Shown: positions 47,401 to 61,700 of the stretch, piece by piece
Position numbering within the stretch: the stretch's first letter is position 1
How the letters are laid out: each line of letters opens with the position of its first letter
Origin: Antedon mediterranea
Lineage: Eukaryota > Echinodermata > Crinoidea > Comatulida > Antedonidae
DNA: 64,000 nucleotides
Assembly: GCF_964355755.1 (NCBI RefSeq)
Contig: NC_092678.1
Span: forward strand, 24,410,365-24,474,364
Direction: 5' to 3'
Position numbers and translations under genes: made by a program
The notes under the pieces: generated by a model
The model's input: only the letters and a program-made list of their open reading frames with translations
What the model was told of the DNA's origin: nothing
Databases searched by the model: none

Positions 47401-50400
47401 TTGCTTTTCTTCCTTATATCTTATTAACTCAAAATTATTTTTACTAACAAACATTACTATTTGTATGCCTGGCCTAGTGTGTAAACATTATTGACATAAT
47501 TTCGTAAACATCTTCATGTCGTACAACTACTCGTAACATTTTTTCTCAACTTTCTATCATCTAAAAGTCGTAGTTAGTCATGCCTCGGGTCACATTCTAT
47601 GGTCACCGTACAGGTAGGCTACTACATTAGTACTTCTATGAATGGATGACTAGCCGGTGACAATAACGCTAGTTGGTCATACCCAGTACCGTTTTGATTA
47701 TACGATCATTCGGGAAACCACCTCACGACGATCATTAAAGTAACATTATGGTAAACATGCATGATGAAGTTTTGTCAAAAGATTAATGTTTTCATATCGT
47801 GCTATTAGATGTTATGTAGTCACCTATTATGGATGACTGGGTCTACAATGTATTCTCAAATATACAGTGTAGTCACCGTAATTGAAACATTTGATGGGAA
47901 TGACAGTGATTAATTTAGATTTGAAAAATATTTTTAGATTTCTGATGCAAATAAATAATGCCATTTTTGTAACTGGTAATTTTTCAAGCAGATCAAAAGC
48001 ATAGGTTACAATTAATCACAGGTGTAGCAAATTCTAAGAAATCATCATAAATTTCCCTGTAGCATTTGTAATTTTTTGTTTTGAATTATGACGATAATGT
48101 ACACTACATCTCTCTCTTTTCAATAATTATGTAATATAATTATAATACAGTCAATGAAAATTTCAATGTTTTTTTCTTCCTTGTTCGGTGTTTAGGGAAA
48201 ATTGTTCAGCATTTGGAAAATGAGTGACCTGAGGTCATGTAATGATACCACTTCCTTGTTTTTATTTGGAAAAGTTCACGAAGAACATTGGAAAACACAA
48301 GAGGGCAGTGTAATCGGCATTCTAAATGCATCTGTTTTACCGCAACGTGATAATGTAAGTTGTGTTTACTTCTCATCACATGCAAATGTGTAACAATTTT
48401 GTGAGCTGGGGCTTTATATATTTAGGCAACAGAGAAATAGTGTTTTTGATACAGTTGATGTGCGGATCTGTGAATAATAACTAAGTTTAATAATTCTCTC
48501 AATGCCCTTACGCAAATTTTTATATAGACACTGAACATCCATGGCCTTGTCTTGTTTACCCGAAATGTTGGTATTCTAATGGTAAACAAGTATTTGGGAC
48601 TTTTTGTTCCTCAAGAAAAGTCTGGTTTTGGAAAGCTTTACGGTTTCCTGCTTTTGTTATGTTCTTTAGTGAGTAAGAAAATTAAACACAAAGTCTTTGA
48701 ATTGTTTACTTTTAAGAGTTCTGATGAAATCAGTCTGACGGTTGACAACCACCAAAAACTGCTTCTACTAGGACGATCTAAAGATATAGGTTTTTGTAAA
48801 GCAAAAAAGAAAAGTGGACAACCATGTGGAAACTTTGTAAACAAGTAAGTCTTTTTAAAATCAAAAGCAGTTTCATGTTTTTTTGTTAATCTTGAAGAAA
48901 ATATAATAGTATAAATAAAACACAAAATGAGGGCAAGAATGTTATTACTGCCCTTTCACATAGCCTAGCAAACTCCAGGGCGTCAACTTGTATGGTGTGC
49001 AAACACACATCAGGGCGTTGACACTTGCGTTTTATGGGGTGCAACCTCCAGAGTTTAACACACATCACGGCGTCAACACATGCGTTTTATGGGGTGCAAC
49101 CTCCAGAGTTTAACACGCATCACGGCGTCAACACATGCGTTTTATGGGGTGCAACATCCAGAGTTTAACACACATCACGGCGTCAACACATGCGTTTTAT
49201 GGCGTGCAACCTCCAGAGTTTCACACGCATCAGGGCGTCGACACTTGCGTTTTATAGGGTGCAACCTCCAGAGTTTAGCACACATCAGGGCGTCGACACT
49301 TGCGTTTTATGGCGTGCAACTTCCAGAGTTTAACACGCATCACGGCGTCAACACATGCGGTATTCGGGGTGCAAACTTTTGGAGGCGATGTGAAAGGGTA
49401 TTAGATTTTAGCAATTTTTCAAGGAAAATGGAAATAACTAAGAGTACAATTTAATGTTTATTTCTTTATAGTATAATTTTCCAAGTGAGCCCTCTATATT
49501 ATATAGTTGTCAATCGTGTAGCGTCAAGTACCATCTTGAGACTAACTAGTTCTGCTCACCTTGAATTATGAACTATAAATCAAACTAAATAAGTATGATG
49601 GCAAAGTTGTTTATTTATCTCTAAAATTTGCCTGTAATATTATTTTACCATAACGTTTAGGTTTTACTTAAGCATGGGTAATTTTTCATAACGTTTGACT
49701 GCCCCATTGAGCCAATTTACCAAATTCTATTTTACTGGGGACTATACATGACATTTTAAAATAAAATTGACTGATTTTGTTAGCCATTTCTGAGTGGACT
49801 GTATTCTATTGAATACTGTAACTCTTAAATCGCTTTCTTGTGCTAATTGTGACCTGTGTTAGAAGACTTAATTTGGATAACCATTTAAATAGCTTGACAA
49901 ATTATTTGAATGCAGTTGAATTGAAGATGATTAATTAACACAATTTGTTTGAAAAAATCAATACAAATGCCTGAAGAAAGAAACTCATTTGTGGGAGATC
50001 GAATCTTTGTGATCAATTTTTTATTTCTTAATGAGTCTATTTTCTGTCAAAGATTTTTTTCCAAATCTTTCACTTTCTAAACCCTAAATTTGTTATATAT
50101 ATATATTTGTTATATATATTGGTCCGAGTTCGAGTCTCGGTTGGGGCGACTTTTTCTCATTCTCACAGATTTCCTCATCTTTATCGTTTCAAATTAATTA
50201 AATTTCAGTATATCACCGGGCGGTTTCGAATTAATGTTCATTGCCTAATGTGTTTATATATATATATATTCGATACTATTTGATAAAGATTGCAGTAGGT
50301 TCCAAAATGACGCTTTAAAATGAACGTGCTCTGTTCTAAGCAGTGCTACTCAGTTCTACTAGGGAACTTTACATTTGGCACGCCGCTCCAAAAAATATCG

Positions 50401-52742
50401 CACACTCTTAATTGTCGGTATAAGCAGTTTGATGGACGCTTTATTTCTTATTTCACCGGCCATTGAAAGGAATGTCCCGCATATTAACAGAGTCGTTGGG
50501 AATCTTAATTATAGTGATATTGAGGTTGACCTCATTTAAATAAAGGTTGACCTCATTAGTGGACCAATAAAGCTTGCACAGCTTTTGTATTATTACCATT
50601 GTGGATTAGCGTCGTAGACATTTGTAAACTTGATTATTTCAATTTATCATTTTTGAAGAGTCTTTATGAATTAGGACCTGTTCCGGCGGAATCTTGTGTA
50701 TACATAAATTGTGTTAAGAGAGAACGAAAAGGTTGAAATGGGTGCCTGGGATATTTATTTAATATCATATCCAAACGAAAACATTCAGGCAATATTAATC
50801 TGAAAGCAATTCAAAATTAAAATTCTAAGTAGCTATTTTTGGTTTGATAAATCATCGTCGGTCTCAGTTGGTATGATGTGCCCATATATGGACATGATGA
50901 TGTCATATCACTACCATATTTAAGCATATCACTACCTATCATATTTGAACACATCCCATTTTTTTTGTCAAATTAGTTTGATAGTGTAGACAGTAGCTTA
51001 ATAGCTTGAATATATGCCCACTGTCTGTTGGAAGCATTCCCCCAGTAATCTTGATGTGAGGTCCAGTAATCTTGATGTGAGGTGCAGTAATCTTGATGTG
51101 AGGTGCAGTAATCTTGATGTGAGGTGCAGTAATCTTGATGTGAGGTGCAGTAATCTTGATGTGAGGTGCAGTAATCTTGATGTGAGGTGCAGTAATCTTG
51201 ATGTGAGGTGCAGTAATCTTGATGTGAGGTGCAGTAATCTTGATGTGAGGTGCAGTAATCTTGATGTGAGGTGCAGTAATCTTGATGTGAGGTGCAACAA
51301 TCATTAGAGACATCACATATTGCAAGCAGTGGTCATAGTAGTTCCGTCAGTGATTGATTGATCACTTGTTTTGACCTTTTCTGACAACATAATATGAGTT
51401 ATGTTAGAGGCTAATTTTTTTGTGTGGGCTTTCTTTCATTTGTCCATAAATTGGTCATTTTGTCAGTACACTTTCACATTAATGAACCATTTGAATTAAA
51501 ACGTTTTTGAATTGTTCAACAAATGCAATCTTTCAAGAATTCAATTTTAAGATTAATAGCTATTAAAGTGGTTAATGACGCCATTAATTGACGTACGTAG
51601 GTCCAAAACATCGCACCGAAATGTTGCGTCATAAATACGTGGGTAGTAGAATCCTTAAACCTTACAAGTAGACCGTTAAAAAATAGTCATTTTATTAATT
51701 TTTCAGGCTAGATTTTGTTCATGTTTCCACAGTTTTGCAATTTTTATACATCCATTTCGAAATTAAAATACAGTATGAGAAATGATGTTTTGTTTACAAC
51801 ATTTGGCAATTGATAGGGTGTGGGTGGATAAGTAGATGTTGATTGCACTTAGCAATTTCAAGCTGATGTTATTTAATTGGTCGTAATTCTGGTCAAAAGG
51901 TTTCTTAAATTAACTGAGAATTGAACATAGATTTCAAGTATTCTAAAGCTCTGTCCACACTAGCAAAAAAATGTGAAAACGAAATGTGAATAGCCCATGT
52001 ATGGACATGATGATGTCATATCACTACCATATTTGGGTACAGTATATCACTACCATATTCGGGCACATCACACTTTTTTTGTCTACTAGTTTGATAGTGT
52101 TGACAGAGCTTAATACGATGTAAAGGGACTTGTAAATGTATTCACGACTTTACATTTTTTCCATTATATATCTTAAAATTAAAAACTTATAATTTCAGAC
52201 ATAGTTGTGAGTACTGCAAATTTCACGTTCAGAAGGAGTACCAAAAAATGACGTCCAAACGGGCCGAGTTACAATCTTCGTAAGTATTCGTATTAAGGAG
52301 CTTTCAATTTGAGACAATTTTACACAAACAAATTTGCTTAGTTTATGGCGAGTATTGTGATATTAAGTTCAGCCAGACAAATAAAGTTGAATTAATGATT
52401 CTCCGTTTCAAAGAAATCCTAATTATGTTTGATTGACAAAAATAAAGTAACATTTAACTGTATGGTTGTTGGCATGTCTTGTAGTCAGCATAGCAACAGG
52501 CCAGTCAAGAGATGGCCATGGTCCACTAATGTTGGCTATTAGCTTAAAATTTAAATCACCGATGTGTGTGTAGCGAGGCACACAGAAATCTCAAACATAC
52601 CCTGTTACTGTGGTACCACACTCCTCATATTCAATCAATTGCTGAAAACCTGTAACATAAACGTAGTTTCCACCTTGTTACAAGCCTTGTGGACGTAGCG
52701 CTTTAGAGAAAATTTATTTTGGTTAAGCGCTTTACAAAAGAC

Positions 52743-52773
<31 letters not shown>

Positions 52774-55700
52774 ATGATAAACAAAACATTAATCAAAATA
52801 ATAAATTATTATAAATTATTAACAATAATTAGAAAACAAACACAAACAGCACATGTTTAGCCTTTTATTGTATATGATGGTTTTTATACATTGTATAGTG
52901 ACTGGTTGTTATACCTTTTATATTACATAGCCTATGTAAATACGCGAACGTGATTGGTTGAAACTGCATCACATGACTACCGCTGCGAGGATCGTAAATC
53001 GTATATATCCTCGAGAACGATGATATTGACTGTGTAATTTTCGCGTAATTATCGTGTCCCCTGTCATTAAACATATAGATTCTCGAGTTCGATGATATTG
53101 ACTGTGTTATTTTCGTGTGCCAACACTCGCGTTGCCGATAAATAAACAAAAGTCATCAACTCGATCTTGAACTCGGGTGGAATTGTCACTCCATTGCAAG
53201 ACAACACTTCAACCGCTGCGCCACTGAACTTGCTAGAAGAAATTAATCTTCTAAACTATTTAAGCTATGCATACATAGCGCCCTCATTTGTTATTAGTCC
53301 ACCCTAAATGTGATGAAACACCGTTTGTGATTGGTCAATACTCAAGGTGTAGTAACCTAGTAACTAGTACGCGCTGAACATCCAGTGATTCGGCTCCTCG
53401 AAGAGAAGAAGAAGACGAATTTTTATTCGGCCTACCTGATTATAATATTATTATTAATAGGCTTATTGATGGAAATTCTTCTGTTAATTTAAACGACCTA
53501 CGCCTAAGTGAATATTTTATTGCCAAGGAATCATTAATTAGTAATTATCTGTATATTATTCTTCGCAAGGTAAGGTGTCTAGGCAAGCTTGTTTAAATAC
53601 AATACAAATATAGGAGGCCTAGCCTAGCTTCACCCAACCCAGCAGACTTGTTCTTGGCTATATAATATAACAGATATTGCCTTTTATATCGGTTAAATAT
53701 AAGATTTGACATCCCCGAGGGAATGATATTAAGTTCTCGGGGAATATATATTTCCCTCAGCTGGCGCTTCGGGAAATATATATTCCCTCGAACTTAATAG
53801 CATTCCCTCGGGGACGTCAAATCTTATATTTAACCTCTAAGCAGTCAATATCTGTATAATAGTAACTGGTTCATGTCCCTTTTCAATTAAATCACAAGCA
53901 TTACTAATATAGTTTGTTTAAAACACTGACTCAACTATAACCTGGGTGACTGAATAAGCTCAATAATTAAAGTTATTACTCGATTCATAGAACACAAACA
54001 TAAATGAGATTTAGGACAATTGCATGCGGACGTGACAATAGCATTCAAGGCAAAGTCAATTTCTTTTTCTCAAAATTGATTCAGGAAACCTGTACATTGG
54101 TGCTTACCGTCGTCTGCTTACTTTCCAATCCCAGAGTTCTCAGTTGTAATAGGCATTCTACCTGTAGTGTACTATATACATTTCATAATTGTTTCATTTT
54201 CAAGAGAGGCAGCTGAAGTTTTAGAAGTGAAGATAAAATAGATTAGAAAAGAATTTTTTTTTTCTCAAAAGTACGCCTATTCCATCTAACCTGTTAACTA
54301 CTTTTCTTTCAACCAATTACAATTTATGTCACTATAATTTGTTTTACTATTTTTAACTCTGTAATTTCAATTTGTCTTCAGCCAAATCAGACAGTTCTTT
54401 TTAGCCTCATTTATTTTATTTTGAGAATACATATTGATTATTAAATACAAAAAGTACAGCATAATATATCCTCAAGGGTTATTTAATGTATTGCTGTTGG
54501 AGACCTGTTAATGAATTTCTTATCAAAAACCCAAAAGGTGCATCTAAAAATATCTTGTGATTGGTTAAAATGTCTAAAAGGAATTAATATGGTCAAATTA
54601 TCGTTATTTAGTGCGAATAATTAACTGTTTTAAGATTAATACGCTCACGCAACGTTGTACTTTTTAGCAGGACTATTTATTTTAAATACTTTACAGTCTG
54701 CAAGCCAACGCCCACACAAACTTGTACTCTGTAACACTATTTGTTTAATTTCTGTAGTTTTAAAAAGACTATTTTTTGTAACTACTGTAGTTCAGGAAAT
54801 GTTATTTTATTAAAACCTTTAGCATAATGTTAACTATTTTTGGTGGTTACTAATTTGTTCTGAAAACTCTTATACGCATTTATTTGTTTTAAATTCTTGT
54901 TCAAAATATTTTCACATTTTTACTCAAATATAACTTATAATTTAATTGAAAAACGGGAAAAAATTTAATAAATTTAACATCAATTTAAATTTGACATCAA
55001 TTTAGGCATGTTAAAAAGGTTGCCATGTTGTTTGTAATTTACAGCCCACTAGGCGGTTCATTTAATGCTGTTTCTTAGAATTGACTTAGTTCTTAGTTGA
55101 AGCAACCATTTCCTGAGTTATTATTATTTTTTTTTATGAGATCCACGGAAGTCACTTGTGCAACATTCTTCTATGTTACTGTATAAGTATGAGCAAAAAT
55201 TAAATGAAGTTATAAAAATTTAATATTTTCAAATCTCTTGTGAAAACTCATCAATTTCATTAGTTATTTTTTCATGTTGTGCTGTGAGACTCTGATAAAG
55301 AGCGCTTTATAAATGTTCAATATTTTTTATTTTATTATTATTTTCAAATGCAATTTACAAACAAAAAACTTATTGAAAAAAAGTTCTATAAATAACATTT
55401 TGTTAAGATTGCATATTTTAAAATTCTAAAATATTCAAGCTTATTAGTGAGAGAAAAGAAAGATATTAACATAGGATCTGTTAATCCCATTTAGTATCTC
55501 CTAATCCCTTGTAATCCTATGAAATCTTTAAAGGATTTGATTTATGAAAACCATCTCATAAGATTTAGTTTATGACTTGGAAAATTAAATATTAAATTGA
55601 TAATAGTTAATACTGTACCTTTCTGTGTTTATATTGAAGAATTCAAAAATGGAATTTAGTTTTTTCAAATTGATGATGGATGAGACATTTAATCATGGTA

Positions 55701-58700
55701 ACCTTTTTAGCTTTGTGTCCAGGCTGAAGTATGCTCCATTACTTGAAATAAAACTCTTCAAATCTCGGACATTAATTATTTGAATCCAATTGGTTATTTT
55801 GCTCAAATCTAAATCATAATTTTAAGTAAACTGTAAATTTTTCTAATCAAAGAAGAATAAGAATTGTTCAAAGAAAAGCAAGTAAGGAAGTACTGCAAGT
55901 AAAATCATTTATTTACCATATATGGCATAGTTTTTATTTACCATATATGGCATAGTTTTTATTTACCATATATGGCATAGTTTTTATTTACCATATATGG
56001 CATAGTTTTTATTTACCATATATGGCATAGTTTTTATTTACCATATATGGCATAGTTTTTATTTACCATATATGGCATAGTTTTTATTTACCATATATGG
56101 CATAGTTTTTATTTACCATATATGGCATAGTTTGAGTTCTTGTAGAAAAGTAATAAAGAGAAAAATAATTATACATTTACGTCATTCACAGCAATTTTAA
56201 TGTTTAACTTTGACCTTTTATTCAGATTGTAATTGTTTGCAATCGATTTTAACGAATGTAATTTACACATGAAATGAAAAAAAAGGTGTAAACAATACAT
56301 TTCATTATTTTACTGACAATTAGTACTATTTGAGAGAAACTTAAGCCACTATCAACCTTTATGTAATAACAAATCTTTTTGTGTGTAGGTATGCTGGTGT
56401 ACAACCAAAAGCCAATTGGAAAGGTTTGAACAAAGACCAGTTCATGTATGGTGGAAAATCTTTCAACCTAAGTTCCAGGTTTGTCAATTTTCTAATACTG
56501 TTTGTTTTTACCTTGGTATTTGTGTTGGATGAATGTTGTTTAACACATTGGACTAGTAATATTAAATTGAAAAACCTTTTGATATTTTTCTTTATACAAG
56601 ACCGTCTTCCCATATATTATATACCAAGTTCAATGTGCAATATGTACACTGGACCACTTTACCTCCAATCCGAAGGAATAGGCAATTAGTATTTAGCTAT
56701 TAATGCAACAATATGGTAAAGACAAATGTTGAACACATGCCTTTCAAATGCTAATCCTATATCCCATACCATTACACCGTACCAATCTCTATTATAAATA
56801 TTTTTTATTTTATTTTTAGGGGAAAATTTGCAAAAAAGAGCTCTCAAAGCAAGTTGACTGTGACAAGTCTTGGAGCAAAAGAAGCAGAGAAATACAAAGA
56901 GGAATCAAGGAAGAACGTGCTAGTGATGCACTCAAAGCTAACAGATGAAAAGGACACATTGGTACAAGTTGGTGGAGTCTCCTCAGAATTGTACGTTTGT
57001 TTATTTGCTGTAGTCTTGTGTTTGTTAGCACCCTACCAACCTAGCTAGTTCTCTGTAGTCTTGTGTTTGTTAGCACCCTACCAACCTAGCTAGTTCTCTG
57101 TAGTCTTGTGTTTGTTAGCACCCTACCAACCTAGCTAGTTCTCTGTAGTCTTGTGTTTGTTAGCACCCTACCAACCTAGCTAGTTCTCTGTAGTCTTGTG
57201 TTTGTTTTCACCCTACCAACCTAGCTAGTTCTCTGTAGTCTTGTGTTTGTTAGCACCCTACCAACCTAGCTAGTTCTCTGTAGTCTTGTGTTTGTTAGCA
57301 CCCTACCAACCTAGCTAGTTCTCTGTAGTCTTGTGTTTGTTAGCACCCTACCAACCTAGCTAGTTCTCTGTAGTCTTGTGTTTGTTAGCACCCTACCAAC
57401 CTAGCTAGTTCTCTGTAGTCTTGTGTTTGTTAGCACCCTACCAACCTAGCTAGTTCTCTGTAGTCTTGTGTTTGTTAGCACCCTACCAACCTAGCTAGTT
57501 CTCTGTAGTCTTGTGTTTGTTAGCATCCTACCAACCTAGCTAGTTCTCTGTAGTCTTGTGTTTGTTAGCACCCTACCAACCTAGCTAGTTCTCTGTAGTC
57601 TTGTGTTTGTTAGCACCCTACCAACCTAGCTAGTTCTCTGTAGTCTTGTGTTTGTTAGCACCCTACCAACCTAGCTAGTTTAGTCTTGTGTTTGTTAGCA
57701 CCCTACCAACCTTAAGCTAGCCTATCACAACATGATCTTGTGTTTTTTCATTTTCAGTAAGGGTCTATTAAACGCACCTACTCCTGGGGCTCAGAATGTT
57801 CTTAGACATTTGGTGAAAGCTGAAAAGGGTAAGTTATTTATAAATTTTTATTTTTCTGATCTTTACCTTGCTCCTTAAGATTGGATGGTTCTTGCTTACG
57901 GTAAACATGTTCCCGAAGATCATTTTGACCTTTTATATTTTGATTTTATTTGTTATCTATTATGTAGAAACTCGTGACGTTGTTGTTTGTGTATATAGCT
58001 TTTATAAACTTGAATGAATAAAAGTCGTTAAAATAAGTTACAAAGTATTTGTATAACATATGCTTTGAATACCTCAGTACCTAAGTAATGATACAGTTAT
58101 TAGTTTATTCTCTTCATGTGTATAACACTGGCTTCATTCATTGAATAGCAAGATATATTTCAGCACAAGATACATATTTCTCCACCCACACATTCTATCA
58201 GATTTCTTCAAAATGTCATGTTATGACATTTATCGTATTTCATACATAACAAAGATAAATAGATACAAAATTATTTGTGTTAGTAATATTATTTTATAAT
58301 GCAGGTAATGATGAATGCAAATATCTACTGAGTTGTGTATAGAATGTATTAACTTTCTCGATTTTTAGCCCACACAAAAGTAAACGAACTCAGCGATATA
58401 GAATCATCGTTCGTAAAGATTTGCTGGAAAATTGTTAAGAAACCTACGAAAGAATATCATTTTCATTGGAGACGTTGATCCTGTTTGGCAACCAATGAAT
58501 AGGATTGAGTTATTAGCTTATTTAGACTAATAGCACATGAACAAATTCAATTTAATAATAGTAATGCTAAAGAAAATACTCATAATGAACCAAATGATAC
58601 AGCATTGTTTATCTTTCTTTATTCCTTTTATTTCTGCCGCTGTTATGCTTTTGCTCGCGTGCTACTGTTGTTTTTTTAAATCGTTGTTATTGTTAAGTTA

Positions 58701-61700
58701 AGTCGTTTTTGCAGGTAAGAGACAAATAAACGGACTAAAAAATTCTTATTTTGTGTAATTTTTACCCTTGGAATCTAGAATTCTTTATTGGTTTAAACTC
58801 TTTATTGAACATTTCCAGATAAAGATCCGTTGATATCGGTGTCAGCAAAGGACCTTTTAAAACAACATAAGATGGATATGAAGAAGAAAATTGCAGACAG
58901 AAAGATTCAAAATACTCATACTAACCGTGGAATAAGTGATAATGTTATTGATCTTGGTTCACCTATACAATTCTACAAAAAACAGAAAGAAAGTCCGAAT
59001 CAAAATACACCTCAACTCGGCAGAGGATTCAAATCTGCCGTGACCCCTAGAAAGCTCAAGACTCCTTTCAGCTTAGAGGAAGCTAAGGTAAAATTATACA
59101 TTTAAAAACCATTTTTAGAGAATAATTATTTTGGTTAAATCTTCAATAAACTTAGGTTTTGTTTGTTTTTTTAGCGACAAGCTGTGGCGGTAATTCGTGC
59201 TAAGGGTGAATTATCAAAAACCAACCCTAATAAGTTGTACAAAGGACCAACATCTGAGAAAGCGAAAAAAGATATTATGAACAAAGTGGCCGAGGATACG
59301 CAAGCTATTCAAGATAAAGAAAATGGTTGGTTTTACTCTTTTCTTTCTCTATATTTTTAGTCCTTTTTCATAACTTTTCTTCTTTTGAGAAAGCAGGTTT
59401 GGTTTGAATATTTGTAGGCGTTTTCTTAATCTAGTATCTCTTTAATTTTAGATGAAAGTCCTGGATCATCTAAACCCAAGAAACGAATAATTTTAGGACA
59501 AGAAGTTGAATTCACTAAAGAAGATATCGAGAAAATAGCAAAAACTAAGTCACTTAATGCTTCTCTTCTATCTCAGGCAAGTTCATTCATTATATTGCAA
59601 ACAGATACTTAAAACTTACATAACTAGAAACGGAGCAAGGTTATATGAAATAGAATTAATAATTGTGAATACGTTCTTATTTTGACGTAATTGATGAATC
59701 ATAAAAAGGCTTGCAATGCATTGGTTGTAATGCATACAAACTATGTTGAGTTGTGCCGTCTAAAGCTGTATTTACATGTCAATTAACACAGTAGCTGGCA
59801 AATATCTGTTAACATATGATCTTACATTTATTCTATCTGCTGCCCTCTCTCCTGTTTTAAATGTACAGTCGACTCCCCTAATAACGAGCTCTCTGAAAAC
59901 TCTCCCAAAGCAAGACTTTTCTTGTGGTCCAAACAATTTATTTTTAACATTAGCAACACATATATTTGATCAGCCCAAAGTTGTCCGGTTTTGGGAGAGT
60001 TAATCTTCAAATGATGTTTGTATTTCTTTTTTTGTAATTGGTGAATTAATATAAAGTTTAATTTCTATCGTCTGAAAAACTGTATTTGATAATAGTAGAA
60101 TTCTATAACAATATTCTTTTGTTGCCTAAATATAAAGTGAATTTTTAAAATCCAGACGTTGAAAGAACTTGAACACGACATAATGGTATTCTTCCATCAA
60201 ACTCCCACATTTAATTCTGAACACTGCATTGAACATTCTACATTTTGTACCACCTCAGAGAAAGTTAAATCTATTTAATTTTCAAATTTAATATCACTAA
60301 TAAAATATAATGTTAACTAAAGTAATCTATTGTTTTCACCAATACTTATTTTGAATGATGTAAATGTGTGTCACTGCAGGCTGCGACGACGTCCAATCAA
60401 AAGCATGTGTGTTATTTTTGTTTGTATTGTTCCAGAATGAATTGAATAATGAATTTTATTATTAATTTGTTACAGTTTGAACTGGAAATGCAAGAAGAAT
60501 ATTTCAAGAAAATGGAAGTGAAAGAAGGAATGGAAAAAATGATGGACTCAGTGAAAGAAAAAGAAGTGAACATTGTGTCATGTAAACAGGTATTTACATT
60601 AATTATTGTTTTTACCCTTGACCCTTGACCCTTTTCAGCAATGTCCTTCCATTGTGTGGTTTTTATTTGTATTAATTATAGAATATAAAAAAGTAAATAA
60701 ATTAATAGCTTTCAAACCAATATACTTTCAACATATCAAATTAACATATTAAAGTCAAAAGTAACATTTATTTCTCTTTAAGTTCATAATTTGTTCATAA
60801 TAATTTGAAAAAAAAGCTTGTGAGAGGTAGCCCATATATAAAGTATAAATGTACATTAAAAAAAAATATTCTAAATTACCAAAGGTACCAATTATTAAAA
60901 CGATGGTATACTGTCAATTTGTGGAACTAGACAAAACTGGTCACATTTATTACACCCTGTTTGATTTCTGTAAAAAATTCACAGACACAAATATCTACTT
61001 AATGAAATTACATACAATTTTGTATGTAATTAATTCAGGTATATATTACATGTTATTTTTCCTGTGACGTAATTGAGAAAGTGCTCTTCTGATGTAGAGA
61101 TATATTTTTTTCGCATCTTGAAGTGGAATCGGTTCGTTAATATCATATTTTTAATGTTTCTGTGACGTTGAAAGTACGCATTCTGATGTGGAGATAATTT
61201 TTGTTGGCATCTTTGATGTGAAATCAGTTATTTAATATCAAATTTTGAGTTAGAATGTCAATTGCTTTAAGCCTCTTATGTTGGATCCAGTAACGCCCAC
61301 TGATACCTCCAGCACAAAATACAAAAATAAGTAAAAGGTCTTAACAATATATTTTTTTTCATCACTATCGAGAATGACTTAAATCTAGTTTGTCTTAATA
61401 ATGACCCGATCAACCACAGTTTGTGATATTCTAATTTATAAATGTTTATATTTACTAATAAAGAATATTTTAATTAAAATTGAATTATTAGTAATATTTA
61501 ATAATGCATTAAACATTAATTTTTATTGATAATGATGATTTACAAAACATCTTGGTTTGACCTAATATCCCAGTTTCTCTCAACCAGTACATCATATTAA
61601 GAAAGAATTTACTAAAGCTTCCATCTGAAAATAGATAGAATTGCAATTCTCTGTTTTGTAAATAACTACATCAGATTGTATTTGCTAATTGACTTCAAAA

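Noticed and set aside
49080-49454. 124-codon open frame
   Set aside because: 55-bp minisatellite, no splice context, no homology.
50119-50155. tRNA gene 3' half
   Set aside because: Good T arm, but upstream is a TA microsatellite, so the 5' half is missing.
50939-51325. Open frames of about 100-128 codons on both strands
   Set aside because: 21-bp minisatellite with period divisible by 3.
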